NCBI GenBank assembly: GCA_037957365.1
Contig: JARHVA010000223.1
Coordinates: 1,869,501 to 1,933,500 of the forward strand
Source: Torreya grandis
Lineage: Eukaryota > Streptophyta > Pinopsida > Cupressales > Taxaceae
Direction: 5' to 3'
DNA length: 64,000 nt
Part shown: positions 24,486 through 36,000 of the stretch, piece by piece
How positions within the stretch are numbered: position 1 is the stretch's first letter
How the letters are laid out: each line of letters starts with the position of its first letter
Position numbers and translations under genes: made by a program
Notes under the pieces: model-generated
Databases searched by the model: none
What the model was told of the DNA's origin: nothing
Seen by the model: only the letters and a program-made list of their open reading frames with translations

Positions 24486-26545
24486 TGCTGGCGACGCTGA
24501 GACGAGGTAGGAGGGTTTCCAAGCCCTATGGAGTTAGATTTTTATTTTTATTTGTGTTTTGAAATTTTTGTTGATATGGGTAGAAAATGAGTGGGGAGGG
24601 TAACTAGGAGGGTGGGAAAGGGATCTAGGATAGGTTAGGGGGTTTTGAGAGGGTTTTAGGGGGTGTAAGGGGAGAAATGGGGAAGCCCTTAATTTTAGGG
24701 CTCAACCCATTTGGCCCTAGGGCTGAACCAGTCACCAACATCAGTGGGTTCACTGGCATCAGTCACTAACCTATCGACGTCAGTCACTAAGTGACCGACA
24801 TCAGTTAGGTGAGTGCCGTCATCGGCATGCTAATCGATGTCAGTTGGCTACCTGGTCAAAAGAGGGATGAAAAAATATTTAAGTCGAGGGGTCAAAGCTA
24901 CGCCAAGGGCTTTTCAGGTGTTGGGTGAGGCATAGATAGTAAAATAGGGAAAATTTTTAACATGAGATTGACATGGGTGGATGCAGGCAAGGTTGACTTT
25001 GATGTTGTGGGATCACCTCCTGACATTGCTGATGCAGATGCACAGAGGGGTAATAGTCGATGAGTGGGCACAGATGAGCGCAGTTGGACTCGATGGGCTA
25101 CGACGCTACTGCAGAGTGGCACGAGATGTGAGCTTGATGGTGGTGCTGATCGAGTAGTGGGATCATTCCACCAACACTTTCCATCTACCCACGAGAGAGA
25201 TGATGGTCACAGTCGAGGATGTGTACCAAATTTTACAGCTGCCAATACATGGAGCAGACCTTTATGCGTGCTCAAGAGAGGCACATGATATTCATATGGT
25301 TACGCTGTTTGGAGAGCACGTCACTGAGATGAGCTACCACTTAGCGAGTTTTGTGTATGAGCCTTTGTATGCTGTAGACGAGGATGCACATCGGCTAGCG
25401 GTGTTGATGATGATAGGCATCACGGTGTATGTGTTGCTAGATGCAGAGGGTGGTAGGTTATTGATTGCTATGACTAGAGTTTTGCTAGATATGATAGAGC
25501 AGTAGACAGTGTTTACTTGGGTGCCTATCTTTTTAGCCCAAGTATATAGAGAGTTGTGGGGTATTAGTCAGCGGTGGTGATACATCTTGTGCATGGGCCA
25601 CCTGTTACATTCCTGGCCCTATGAGCATATAGTGGTTACCCATCCTCTTGGCCTCCCAGTGGCAATTTTGGTTGGCTTCAGGGTCAGATTCAGGCGGTGG
25701 TGCGAGGTGATGGTGCAAACGTAGGTAGATGGAGTGGTCAGAGACATTGACCACTACAGAGGGGTACTGGAGCCCTAATTCCTATAGACATCATCTAGAG
25801 ACCATACTTGGTTTATCTAGCATTCAGAGACTAGGGAGAGTAGCTAGTTGGTGTGCAGAGCCTGAGATGGGTCAGGGGCAGGTGAGCCAATGAGCTCGAG
25901 AGAGTGCCAGCAGAGAGAGTGTGGCGCCAGTATGGGCTGCTATAGGACGTACCTCCTACATTCCCACTATACAAATGGGATGACATTGAGGTGTTGCTCC
26001 CACTACCAGAGGAGACAGAGGGTCCAGATTTTGAGGAGTTGTCAGTAGGACCTAGGGTGGCTGACCCAGGTTATACAGAGGCCTACACAGTGTGGTGGGT
26101 AGGGCAGTACATAGGTTTACAGGTAGGGTTGCAGCTAGATCCACAAGCCATTATTAGGGACTGGGATACAGCCCACGAGGAGAGGGACACCGCATGGCAG
26201 GAGAGGGATGCGACACAGGCCCAAGTCATAGTTTTGTAGGGATAGCTGGCAGGGGTTATAGGGCAGCTGACAGAGATGACGAGTCGAGTGACAGTGTTGA
26301 TGGGTCAGGTCACACTGCTACAAGGATAGATCACCATAGCCCAGGCACAGGCAGCGACAGGACAAGTTTTTGGGGGGTAGGACCTAATGTACCATCCACC
26401 TCAGCAATCAGCTCAAGAGCCCACAAAGTCAGTGTCAGTGTAGCCAGCGTTCTCACAGTCACAGGGTTCAGTGCAGGGCATAGTTGTAGGTTAGATGGGT
26501 CCACCGCAGATGGTATCTATAGTTAGATACCATAATGTGTTGGAT
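24486..26545 (+). pseudogene. Antisense PMD gene of the Tat element
   Basis: On the strand opposite to pol. Proposed exon 1 at 24,486-24,507 starts in a strong context (GCCACCATGC) and reads M-L-A-T-L-R-R before a donor GAG|GTAGGA. The PMD exon is clear from about 25,060: DEWAQMSAVGLDGLRRYC, then NTFHLP and MMVTVEDVYQILQLPIHGAD (family pattern TNTFHLP-GE-TVTLEDV-ILGLPI), then a helical stretch to 25,505 and AQVYRELW with WPYEHI beyond a stop. Further on, 25,991-26,239 encodes a coiled-coil-like HEERDTAWQERDATQAQ and a glutamine-rich tail. Several stops and at least one frame change break it. PMD function is not settled; host PMD proteins act in silencing and development. The acceptor site is unclear. 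Confidence in the PMD call is high, in the exon structure moderate. Confidence 0.7.
24735..24850. repeat. GACGTC palindrome cluster inside the proposed PMD intron
   Basis: About six variants: ACCAACATCAGT, GGCATCAGT, ATCGACGTCAGT, ACCGACATCAGT, GCCGTCATCGGC and ATCGATGTCAGT. All are a few transitions from ACCGACGTCGGT. Confidence 0.75.
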
Positions 26546-26808
26546 GAGATCACGTATTATGATGGAGCCATTAGGGGGTTTCCTCAAATACAGTGATACT
26601 TTGATATGAGGGCAGAGTAGAGCCAGCAGTGGTCTAGGTCATGGACGACTGCTACTGAGTCACACAGGAGGCGCAGATTAGAGGGGGAGATGATACAGAA
26701 TCTTCCAGGCCACTGCAGCCACCACCACAGCCACAGCCTTGAGGGCAGACCTTGCTACTATGTATATACCGGCCTGTGAGTCGATGATGTGAGATGTATA
26801 TATTTTGT

Positions 26809-26872
26809 TGAGAGAGAGAGACAGAGACACAGATTGTGTCATTGTAAAAACTATTGATATATATATATATAT
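26809..26872 (+). repeat. GA and AT microsatellites
   Basis: A GA-rich run at 26,809-26,825 and an (AT)8 run at 26,857-26,872 after the PMD gene. Simple sequence only. Confidence 0.85.
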
Positions 26873-28345
26873 GATGAGATATTTGATCATGGATGTGTTT
26901 ATGAAAAATGTTGTGGATGTGTTTGTATGTTATTTTGATTTGATATATGTTTAGAATTATGATGCTGAGATTATGGTGTTTATATGATGATGGATGTATG
27001 TTTAAGATTAATGATATGGATGAAAATGATTGATGTTAATGATTATGAAAATATGTGATTTTTTGTGATGTGATTGGCAGGTGACAAAAGAATGTGATGG
27101 AAGAAATGCGATGAAGGAATGGTCGAGCTATCCCCAGAAGACCCCTTGTCAACTGAGTGCTGCCTACATAGCCCCTATCATTAGGGCCTCAAGCCAATGT
27201 AGTTCTCCCAAGAGGGAGGAAAAAGATCGAAGTGGTTGATGTTGGTCATGATAAGGATATAGCATTCCCCATATGTCTGAGGGTACATGCTTGAAATGAC
27301 AAGGAGGAGATGATGCTATAGCCTTTTCCAAATGGTGTAAGCTATAATATTGGTCAAGGTTTTTCATCCCTAGCAACTATCCATATTCGTGACGGATGTT
27401 TGCTAAAAATGAATTACAGGTCAATTTATGTTTCAGCAAGTAATGGTTTATGCTTGACATAAATTGTGTGGTTGATAGTTTCCATGTGTGTTGATGTCTA
27501 TGGAAACTAGAATGTTTAGGCTATGTGAGTGGTTTGAAAAAAAAGTCAGATTGAATTGTTTTGACAAATGATGTGGTTGAACGTGACCAAAGTGTAGGTA
27601 GAAATTAAAAGGCATAAGCACCCTTTTATTGACAAGGACCAAAATGACAGCATAGATAAGGGTTGTTAGAACCAAGAGCCCCATTTATGCGTTGCATCGT
27701 TGACCATGAGTTATGTTAGAGCGGTAATCGAATCATTTTGACATTAAAGTGAGCTCGAAGTCCCTTGAGTAGGTGATATGATAGGAGGAAAGGGTAACCG
27801 GTTTTAGAGTAGGGATAACTTTGCCCCTTTTTATAGGAGACCCTGAGACAACTACAAGTCAAGTCCATGACCCCCCCCCCTTTTTTTTTTTAGCATGGAC
27901 TGATCAAAGCGGGAAGTCCACATAGAGATGTCACTTGTTTTGTGGTCATTTGTGAAGCTGATCAATGTGAGAAGCTTCTAATAAAGTGCTATTTGTAGCA
28001 AGATTTAGTCATAGCCATCCTTTGAGGGAGTGGTCTATATTTTGCTTTATAGATTTAAGGGCTTTTGAATAGTTGTCCTTCGAGAGAGCAGTCTATTAGT
28101 TATAGCAATGATAGTGCAGTTGTCCTTCGAGGGAGCAGTCTACTTTTTGATTTGGTTTTGTGACCTTGGATATTTTGACATCTTGATTTAGTTTTGACAG
28201 AATATTGAGTCATGGACAAGACTTATAGAAGGTCAAGGACTCCCTTTTATTAGGACGAAGCATTCATACGTCATAAAAGGGTTATAGAGGATTTGTCAAG
28301 GGAAAAAGGGTGGAAAGGATTGAGGGCATGGATTGCTCAAGGGAT
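26873..28345. other. Non-coding Tat region between the PMD gene and the integrase end
   Basis: No coding sequence recognised on either strand. Holds a C10T11 tract at 27,871-27,891 (a pure A11G10 polypurine run on the element strand), a second polypurine-like string at about 27,821-27,833 (TTTGCCCCTTTTT) that matches the one beside the LTR, and the repeat at 28,012-28,143. Confidence 0.5.
28012..28143 (+). repeat. Three copies of a 24-base repeat
   Basis: TTGTCCTTCGAGGGAGCAGT and decayed versions, followed by CTA, start at about 28,012, 28,073 and 28,120. Just upstream, TGATCAAagcGgGAAGtcc and TGATCAAtgtGaGAAGctt form another pair. Confidence 0.75.
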
Positions 28346-29660
28346 GAGCTCAAGTTAAATGTCAAATGGATGAGTACTCGACTAACAGTATAATGGTCAC
28401 AGATGCAAAGCATTAAGGGGCTCAGGTTCTGGTCGGCCTTCAAGAGAAGACAGATGATAAGTCCCTGATCCATACTTGTGCATGATGATATAAGGTCTGA
28501 GCCAATTAGGAGCAAATTTACCTCGTTTACTCCGTTCCATATTGGTCACATGTTGGTTCTCTTTGAGGATGAGGTCTCTGATATTGAAATCTCATTCTCG
28601 CAGAGTTTTGTTATAGGCTCATTTGATGCGATTTTGATAGACATGGAGATGGTTGAGGGCAGCAAGATGAAGCTCATCGAGTAACTCAAGTTGAGCTAAT
28701 TGATCTTGATGAAAGTCATCATTAGAAAGAATGTCATAGAGTGAAATGCGAAGAGATGAGATCTGTACTTTGAGAGGTAAGACAGGCTCTATTTCATACA
28801 CTAGAGAGAAAGGGATAGCACCTGTAGAGGTTCAGATGCTAGTGCGGTAGGCCCACAAAGCGAAGGGAATATGAATGTGCCAATCCCTTCCAGTTTCATT
28901 GACCACCTTCATGAGAATTTTAGTTAAGATTTTATTAGAAGCCTCAGCCTGCCCATTTGCTTGTGGGTAGTAAGGCAAAGAAAAGCTGAGTTTAATGCCA
29001 AAGGAGTCACAAAGTTTTTGGATAGTTTTGTTTTTAAATGACTTTCTGTTATCGGTGATGATTTTGTGAGGTACACCGAAATGATAGATGATGTGGGTGT
29101 TGATGAAGTCAACAATCTTGTCAGCTTTTGTGGAGACGAGAGGAATAGCTTCCACCCATTTAGTGAAATACTCAGTGGCAGTGATGATGGATTGATGACG
29201 AAGAGATGAATGAGGGTTAATCTCACCGATGAGATCTAAGCCCCATTGTGAAAAAGGCCAAAAGTCTTGAGTGACTTGTAAGGCGTGACTAGGGAGATGA
29301 AGCAAGTTAGCATGCTGCTAACACTTGATGCAACGCCAAACATAATCGCTATAGTCTTGATGAAGAGTGGGCCAATAATAACCCAGGTGAAGGATGCGCT
29401 TGGCAACTGAGTTACCACTGAAGTGTCTACCACAAATCCCGTCATGGGCTTGCTTAACAGCATGAAAGGCTTTAGTGGATTTTAAACAGTGAAGAAGAAT
29501 GTCATCAAAACCTCTTTTATAGAGAAGGCCCCCTAGCATGGTATAGAGAGCGGTGCGCTTGATGAAAGCCCGTCGTACATTGTTAGAGAGGTTGGGAGGA
29601 ATGAGAGAATGAGCCAAGTAGTTCTCAAGTTGTTTATACCATACATCTTGTGAACTAGAG
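28346..29660 (-). pseudogene. Tat integrase
   Basis: Minus-strand frame continuing from the second RNase H. N-terminal HHCC zinc domain: AHDGICGRHFSG...YYWPTLHQDYSDYVWRCIKC (about 29,480-29,318). Core: catalytic Asp in GLDLIGEI, second Asp in IITDNRKSF, Glu in YYPQANGQAEASNK, so all three DDE residues are present (29,305-28,832). The C-terminal region (28,801-28,360) has FNIRDLILKEN, RGKFAPNWLGPYII and YHLSSLEG, the usual gypsy integrase tail without a chromodomain. TAG or TGA stops occur at about 29,315, 28,829 and 28,616. Integrase would insert the cDNA into the genome. Confidence 0.85.
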
Positions 29661-30142
29661 TCTATGGTGTGGACGAGATTGATGTTAGTGGAAATGTATG
29701 AAGGCAATGGCACACGATGTACCATGACATAAATTCTTGATGAGGATGATGAAGAAGAAGGAATATGCGAGGTGAGGGAAGCCATGGTGTCAGCAAACTT
29801 ATTCGTAGATCGAGGGACAGTTTGCACTAAGTGATAGTTGAAAGATGCTAGAAGAATGTCAACACGGTGATTGTACCTTTGTAAAATTTCATTTTTACAA
29901 AGATATGAACCATTGATTTGATTAACGACAAGTTGTGAGTCACTGAAGATGTTGATGGACTTGATGTTTAAAGAAAGGGTAGTTTGAAGTCCCAAAATTA
30001 AGGCTTCATATTCGGCCTTATTATTGGTACATTCAAAGTCGAGTTTAAAAGACATGGGCATGGGCTCACCCTCGTGTGGGATGAGGATGACCCCCACACC
30101 CCCACCGAGTTGACATTTAGAGCCATCGAAGAACATCGTCAT
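29661..30142 (-). pseudogene. Second (archaeal-type) RNase H of the Tat element
   Basis: Open minus-strand frame beginning at 30,142 that reads FFDGSKCQLGGGVGVIL, then CTNNKAEYEALILGL, then INIFSDSQLVVNQINGSY, carrying the Asp, Glu and Asp of the RNase H active site, and TNKFADTMASL near the end. A second RNase H placed between the RT-linked RNase H and integrase is characteristic of Tat-lineage elements. The frame continues without a stop into the integrase zinc domain (274 codons in all). This is the best-preserved piece of the element. Confidence 0.85.
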
Positions 30143-30163
30143 TTGGTAGAATGTGTCATCAGT

Positions 30164-31640
30164 CTAGAGAGTGGTGATAGATTCATTGAAAAACTCGCAC
30201 TGAGAAGGTTGATTGTCAGGAAGAGGGGCATCTGCTAGTTGTTCAGCGATGGTTTGCCCCTTTATAGATTTTTGTTGGACAAATTCTAAGTCAAATTTAG
30301 CAAGAAGCATGAGCCAATGAGCCATACGCTGGTTTTGATATGGCTTAGAATGCATGTATTTAAGAGGATCAGTGTGGGTGATGACAAAGGTTTTGTGATT
30401 AAGAAGATAGTGACGGAGCTTGGTAGTGGCAAAGACTAATGCCAAACAAAGTTTTTCAGTATGAGTATATCGAGTTTCATAATCGATAAGTGTTTAGCTT
30501 ATGTAATAGACCACCTGCTCACGGTGTTGCTCATCTCGATGCATGATCATGGCACCTAACGAATGATTGGTTGCTGAGATGTAGAGGTAGAAGGGTTGGT
30601 TGTCCTTTGGTGGAATAAGGATTGGTGGAGAGACCAAATAGTGTTTGAGGGATTTAAAAGCCTCTTGGCAATCATTATCCCATTTAAAGGAGACGTCCTT
30701 CTTAAGGAGGTGATGAAAGGGTTGGCAATGGTCAGAAAACTATGAAATGAAGCAGCGGATGGATTGAAGCTTCCCTTGTAGATTGTGAAGTTGCTTGAGA
30801 TTAGTTAGAGGTGGCATTTCAAGGATAGCGTGAATTTTGGCAGGATCTATCTCGATGCCACGAAGAGAGACAATGAATCCCAGGAGCTTTCTGGAAAGGA
30901 CCCCAAAGACACATTTCTTGGGGTTAAGACAGACATGGTACTAAAAAAGGTGAGAGAAGATAATCTTGAGGATAGTCAAATGGTCGCGACGAAGCTTAGA
31001 CTTGCCAAGAAGGTCATCTACATAGTCCTCCATGATTTTATGGAGGAGATCGTGAAAGATGTAAGTCATGGCACACTGATATGTGGCACCTGCATTTTTC
31101 AGACCAAAAGGCATGACTTGATAGCAGAAAGTTCCCCATGGTGTAATGAAGGTGGTTTTGTGTTGATCTTTCAGTGCAATCAAGATTTGGTTATATCCTA
31201 AAAAATCTATCCATGAGTGATAACATCTCATGGCCAGCCGTAAGATCAACAAGTTGGTCAATGTTTGGAAGACGGAAGTCATCCTTGGGACAGGCTAGGT
31301 TAAGGTCGTGATAGTCTGTGTAGATTCAGATCCCCCCAGTCACCTTGGTGATAGGAATGATGTTAGAGACCCACTACAGATAATTGATGGGTTGGATGAA
31401 GGAGATAAAAAGGTGTTGAAGCTCCTCTTTGACAAGAAGCGCAACACGAGGATGCATTTTTCAAAGCTTTTGCCTAATAGGTTTAGCCTCTAGGTTTGTG
31501 ACAATGTTATGAGTGGCAATGTTAGGGTCGATGCCAGGCATGTCAGCGTAGGTCTAGGCAAAGGCTTTGCGATTGTCTGAGAGAAATGTGGTATAGTCGA
31601 TCTGCTCCTGGGTATCTAAAGATTGACCAATCTTTAAGAC
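30164..31640 (-). pseudogene. Tat reverse transcriptase and linked RNase H
   Basis: RT begins at about 31,630 (IDYTTFLSDNRKAFA, ADMPGIDPNIATHNI) in the gag-pro frame; LACPKDDFRLPNIDQLVD and HEMLSLMD follow. At a run of six T on the coding strand (about 31,200-31,206) the frame shifts by one, then continues GYNQILIALKDQHKTTFITP, MPFGLKNAGATYQ and the catalytic EDYVDDLL. A TAG at 30,941 precedes LNPKKCVFGV. The connected RNase H spans about 30,640-30,164: YLYISATNHSLGAMI, ETRYTHTEK, LRHYLLNHKTFVITHTDPLKY. RT copies the genomic RNA inside the particle. Frame loss at one homopolymer is the main lesion. Confidence 0.85.
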
Positions 31641-32560
31641 TTGAGGAACATCAGAAGATGAAAGGTTAATGTCAATGGTTGATTCATTTAACATAACCTA
31701 TGTTTCAGAAGGGAGGGAGTGCTGAATGAAAGAATCATCAGCACCCATATAAGTAAGAATGGCATCATCGTCTATGTAATGGACAGTGTTGATGGTTACT
31801 GATTCATCGTCTATCATGCTGGGATAAACGAGAGGGAGAGACTTGGGAACCCCGTTGAGATGATAGGTTAGGGGTTCTAAGCAGATGGTGTTTATGCAAA
31901 AAAAACTAGGAGGGATGGAAACCACCAACTCTGTAGGTGAGGATGGAAGAATAGGTGAGTCTGAAAGAGATTGGTTGATGGTTGGTTTGGGGCAAAGGTT
32001 TGTGGAAGCCTCAGTGGGTTCTTGGAAACTCAGTCCATACCGTTTCTTTGCATTATCGTCATTGGGTGGTTCGATAGGCCGATGGGAGCCTTGTTCGTAA
32101 TGCCCAAATCCAAAACCCTTCCATGCACACCTATAAAGGTAGGTATGTGCAAAGGTGGGGTTGCCAAGAAAGGAGAAATCAGATGTGAATATTTGAGGTG
32201 AGGAGGAAGGATTTGATTCAGTAGGAGATTGATCCAGCCCCCCACAGACGAGATTAGTTCGAAGGCTAGGAGGACCATAAGGAATGACCATTCCGATCCG
32301 ATGGTCATAGCTTGGATTTTGATGAAGCTATCCATACTCTTGAGGAGTCTGGAACATGTCTACAGTAAGTAGGCGATATTCCCCCAGTGAAAGTCTTTGG
32401 AAGATATCATCCATGGGGTCCTTGGTTGTTAATTGAGAAGATGATGTGGTGGCAACCACTATTTGTGTACTAGTTAACGCTTCCGCAGATGGAGATGATG
32501 TTTGGGTTGATGTCTTGAGAGGAATAAGGACATCATTTGGGTGATAGATTGTGTTACAAG
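31641..32560 (-). pseudogene. Protease-RT linker with G-patch-like segment
   Basis: Open in the gag-pro frame. Contains WKGFGFGHYEQGSHRPIEP, which resembles a glycine-rich G-patch-like segment, followed by a Pro/Ser/Thr-rich and acidic stretch (YIDDDAILTYMGADDSF). Such linkers are usual between protease and RT in Tat elements. The 197-codon open stretch 32,291-31,698 has no stop. No enzymatic domain is seen. Confidence 0.6.
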
Positions 32561-33020
32561 TCTTAAAAGGGGATGGGTCAGCAGGAATGACATGGACTTG
32601 TTTGTCGTGTTCAAATTTGACACAACGGTGAAGTGTTGAAGGGACGCAAGCCATAGCGCGGATCTAGGGTCGTCCTAATAACATGTTATATTGGAATTCT
32701 CCCTCAATGATGTAGAAGAGCTCCAGGATTATGCGTGGACCAACGCGGATATGGAGGATGACAGTGCCAATAGTGTTAGTGGTGGTGTCATTAAAGGATC
32801 TAAGGATTGCATTGATTTTCGATACGCAATTCTTGGGAAGAGCCAATTGATCAAAGGCATGGGTGGAAATGATATTAATGATCATGCCCCCATCAATCAT
32901 AACTCATTTAATATGGGTTTGATCAACGTAGGTTGTGATGAAAAGAGCAGTGTCCTGATCTTCCAAGGTGGAGGTAGGAATTTCAGAATCACTAAAAGTG
33001 ATAGAGGCAATGGGGGATAA
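32561..33020 (-). pseudogene. Tat aspartic protease
   Basis: Minus-strand reading MIDGGMIINIISTHAFDQLA, then VGPRIILELFYIIEGEFQYN, MLLGRP and CVPSTLHRCVKFEHD. The catalytic Asp is in D-G-G, where Met takes the place usually held by Ser or Ala. The LLGRP and PSTLH landmarks are intact. It would cut the polyprotein into its parts. One TAG follows MLLGRP at the position normally Trp. Confidence 0.8.
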
Positions 33021-36000
33021 AGAATGGACTAGCGCAGCTAGTGGTTGAGGGTCTTCAGGTTGGACCTCCACTGCCTATAAGGCTTTGATTAGAGCTTGAC
33101 GATGTTGGGGGGAGCTTTGGATAAGGTCATATAGGGTCATCTTCACAAGCGTTTGGTGAAGTTGTTTTATCATAGAGTCTTTGATTGCCTCTGAAGAAGG
33201 GGGTTGGGATGCACCTAAGATGGAAATCTTGGGTTTTGGTGGTTGAGGTGATTGGACAAAAGGATAGGTCCAAGGAATAATAGCTTTTTCTTTCACCTTG
33301 TCCTTTTGTGACCTAGTGGTTATATGAATAGCATTGATTTCAAAGATAGGAGGTGAAGAAGGGGTCATGGCCTGCTGGCGAGATGCTGATGAGGTTGAAG
33401 ATGTTGGATGGGAAGGTGTCGAGGGTTGGTCAAGAGTGTCCTCAAGGAGAAGAGTGTCTTTCTCCATATAGCAGCGAATGACTACCTTGAGGGCATAGCA
33501 AGTCTCGGTATCATGTCTTGGTGTATGATGGTATAAACAAATCTTCGTGTCGTCGAACTAGGAAGGTTTTGACCCAAGAGGTTGGAAGGGCTTGATGGGT
33601 GGAAGGGTTATGCTAGAAGTCTGCAAGAGTCGGTGCAATATCAACGAGTATGAGCCCACTAAAGGGTCCGTGCTAGTTGATGTGTGCGATGCTGGTGAAT
33701 TTTGCTTAGGTGGAGTTGGTGGAGGTTTTCGTACCACCTTTTGGTTCGATGGTGCAGTGACAGGCGGAGACAATACTTTCTTCATGAGAGGTACCACCTT
33801 CTTAGGAGAGGGTAGGTTGGAGGTAGGTAAAGGAAGTAAAGGAGGCAATTGGTTTTGGTTGGAGGTCAGAGTGGGAAGGATTCTGGTCAAAGTCAAAGGA
33901 TGGGGGCCCAAAATGGAAGGCAATAGTGACAGAGGAGGAGGCATTCGTCTTTGTGGTTTGGTAGTCTTCTTCGACTTGGTTGGAAGACTATTATTGGTTG
34001 AGGTCTAGTCTAAGTCCACCTTCACTTGCGGGTGAGTGAAGGTAGAGATAGGGCGAATGTCGAGTGACTTGATTGGTTTAGATGGGGTAGATGCAGGTTT
34101 AGAAGAGGAAGTCTAGTCTTTGTTGAGAGTCTTGGGAGATTCTACCTTGGGAGGATTGGCAGCATGAGACAAGAGGGCACGGAGATGTTGAAGAGTTTTA
34201 AGACGCTCTCACAATCCCTGATGCTCCACTTTCCTTGAAGGGAGAAGTTTGATTTTCTCCACTAGTCAGGAAAATGGTTGAGAAGATGTTGGATGAGGTT
34301 TGGGTCTTTGAGAAGATGTGTTAGGTGTGGCAGTAGTCTCAGACCCAAGTTGTGTGGGAGTTATAACTGGATTGTTGTTGATCGAAGAAGATGGAGAGTC
34401 AGGTTCTTCTCTTAGTGGAGAAGGAACTGGAGAGTGTGGCTCCTCAAGCAGGTAAAGGGTAGGGATTATGGTGCCCTCCACTTACGATTGAGGAGTAGGT
34501 AAGGTCGGGTCCTCCATAGGCAGTAAGAAGGAGGATGGTGAGACCGGTGGTGCTGGTAAGGTTGAGGTGTCCTCCAAGATAAGAGATGTTGACAGAGAGC
34601 TAACCGGGGAAAGAGGTTCGTCTACACGTGATGGACTAATAGATGGACTAACCTCTTGAGGTTGGTCAGGGATGAAGGGCGAGACCATATTGACTGTTTG
34701 AATGTCGTGTTCATGAGTGTTGTCAATCAAGGTCTAGACATTATTTTGGGTCGGTGGATGATTGGGGAATGGTTGCTTGAAGATGTCAATGCCCTGATTA
34801 GGAGGTGCATTGGGATTATCTAGGATGAGGTCACCCTTTTCAAGCATGTCTTGGATTATGTTTTTAAAGGTTTTGTAGTTTCTCATGTCATGACCTTTGA
34901 CATGGTGGTAATTGCAGAAGTCATTTTCCCTATACCACGCAGGGATGGCGCGTGAGGGATCAAATTGTGGAGGTGGTCGAATCTGGGGGAGATTGAGAAC
35001 CCCCTGTCTAACAAGTTTTTCCAGTATAGACGTGTATGATTATCCAAGAGGAGTATACTATTGTTGTACGTATCTCTACTGGAACTGACGGGTGGCGCTC
35101 TGAGATGTGGATGGCTCAGGCTGATTAGTTGAAGAGGATGAAGGTCTAACAACTATAGCGTTAGCTGAAGCTTTAGACTTAGGATTGGATGATGAAGGTT
35201 TAGAAGAAGAAGAGTCATTGGTCTTAGAGTTGGGATTCTTGCTTTGCAACTTGACTTTATTCTCCTCAATGGCACGTAATTCAAGTTTGTGGTCCATCAT
35301 GAAGGCTTCGTTGAAGGTGCGAAAGGTCTGAACCTGTAAGGTGGAAGAAATATGTTTGGCGTAGGCTCGGGAGAAAAGTTCAATAAGTTCGGGTTGGGGT
35401 AAGGAAAAGGAGAGTTGATTGATGAGGCATCTCTAGTAAGCAACGAAGTCAACTATAGATTCATCCTCGAATTGGCAGATAGTATAGAGGTCCATGATCG
35501 AGACCTTCTTGGTGATGTTAATGGAGAAGTGATCAAGAAAGAGCTAGGCCAGCTATGTAAATGTGAAGAGGGAATGGTTGGCAATAGAGCTATACCAGTC
35601 AAGTGCAGTGCTAGAAAGAGACATAGGAAATGTGTGCAAGAGCAATGCATCATCATGGGCAATAAGGTAACAGGCATGTCTGAATGCCCGTAAGTGCTGT
35701 TGTGGGTCTTCCTTGCTTTGAAATTGAGAAAATTTGGGAAGCTCCCATTGGTTAGGGTATGGTCTAATCGGGACAAAAGGATGAATGGGCTCATTACAAA
35801 TTTGCTCGTACGAGAGAGCATTGCGTGAGCCAGAAACGGAGGTCTCTAGGCTAGACATCTTGTCCATCAGCATTTTGATGATATCTGCTGATGGATTGAT
35901 GGGTGGAGCGCCCCCTAGATTATAAGGCACTTGAAAGATATTGGGAGGGGCATATGACGTGGTTGGTTGCATAGACGCAACATATGGGTAGCTGGTTATT

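Noticed and set aside
24275..24522. Overlapping short frames on both strands around 24.3-24.5 kb
   Set aside because: Pro/Gly-rich low-complexity translations with no conserved pattern; only the short exon 1 at 24,486 is kept.
28012..28143. Three repeats with 46-60 base spacing considered as a CRISPR-like array
   Set aside because: The units are decayed, the spacing is uneven and this is plant DNA; a local tandem duplication is enough.
30830..31201. 123-codon plus-strand frame
   Set aside because: Overlaps RT motifs read on the minus strand; no resemblance of its own.
33592..34008. 138-codon plus-strand frame, glycine-rich
   Set aside because: Mirror of the proline/serine-rich part of the Tat Gag on the other strand.
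35415..35693. 92-codon plus-strand frame
   Set aside because: Shadow of the Tat capsid region.
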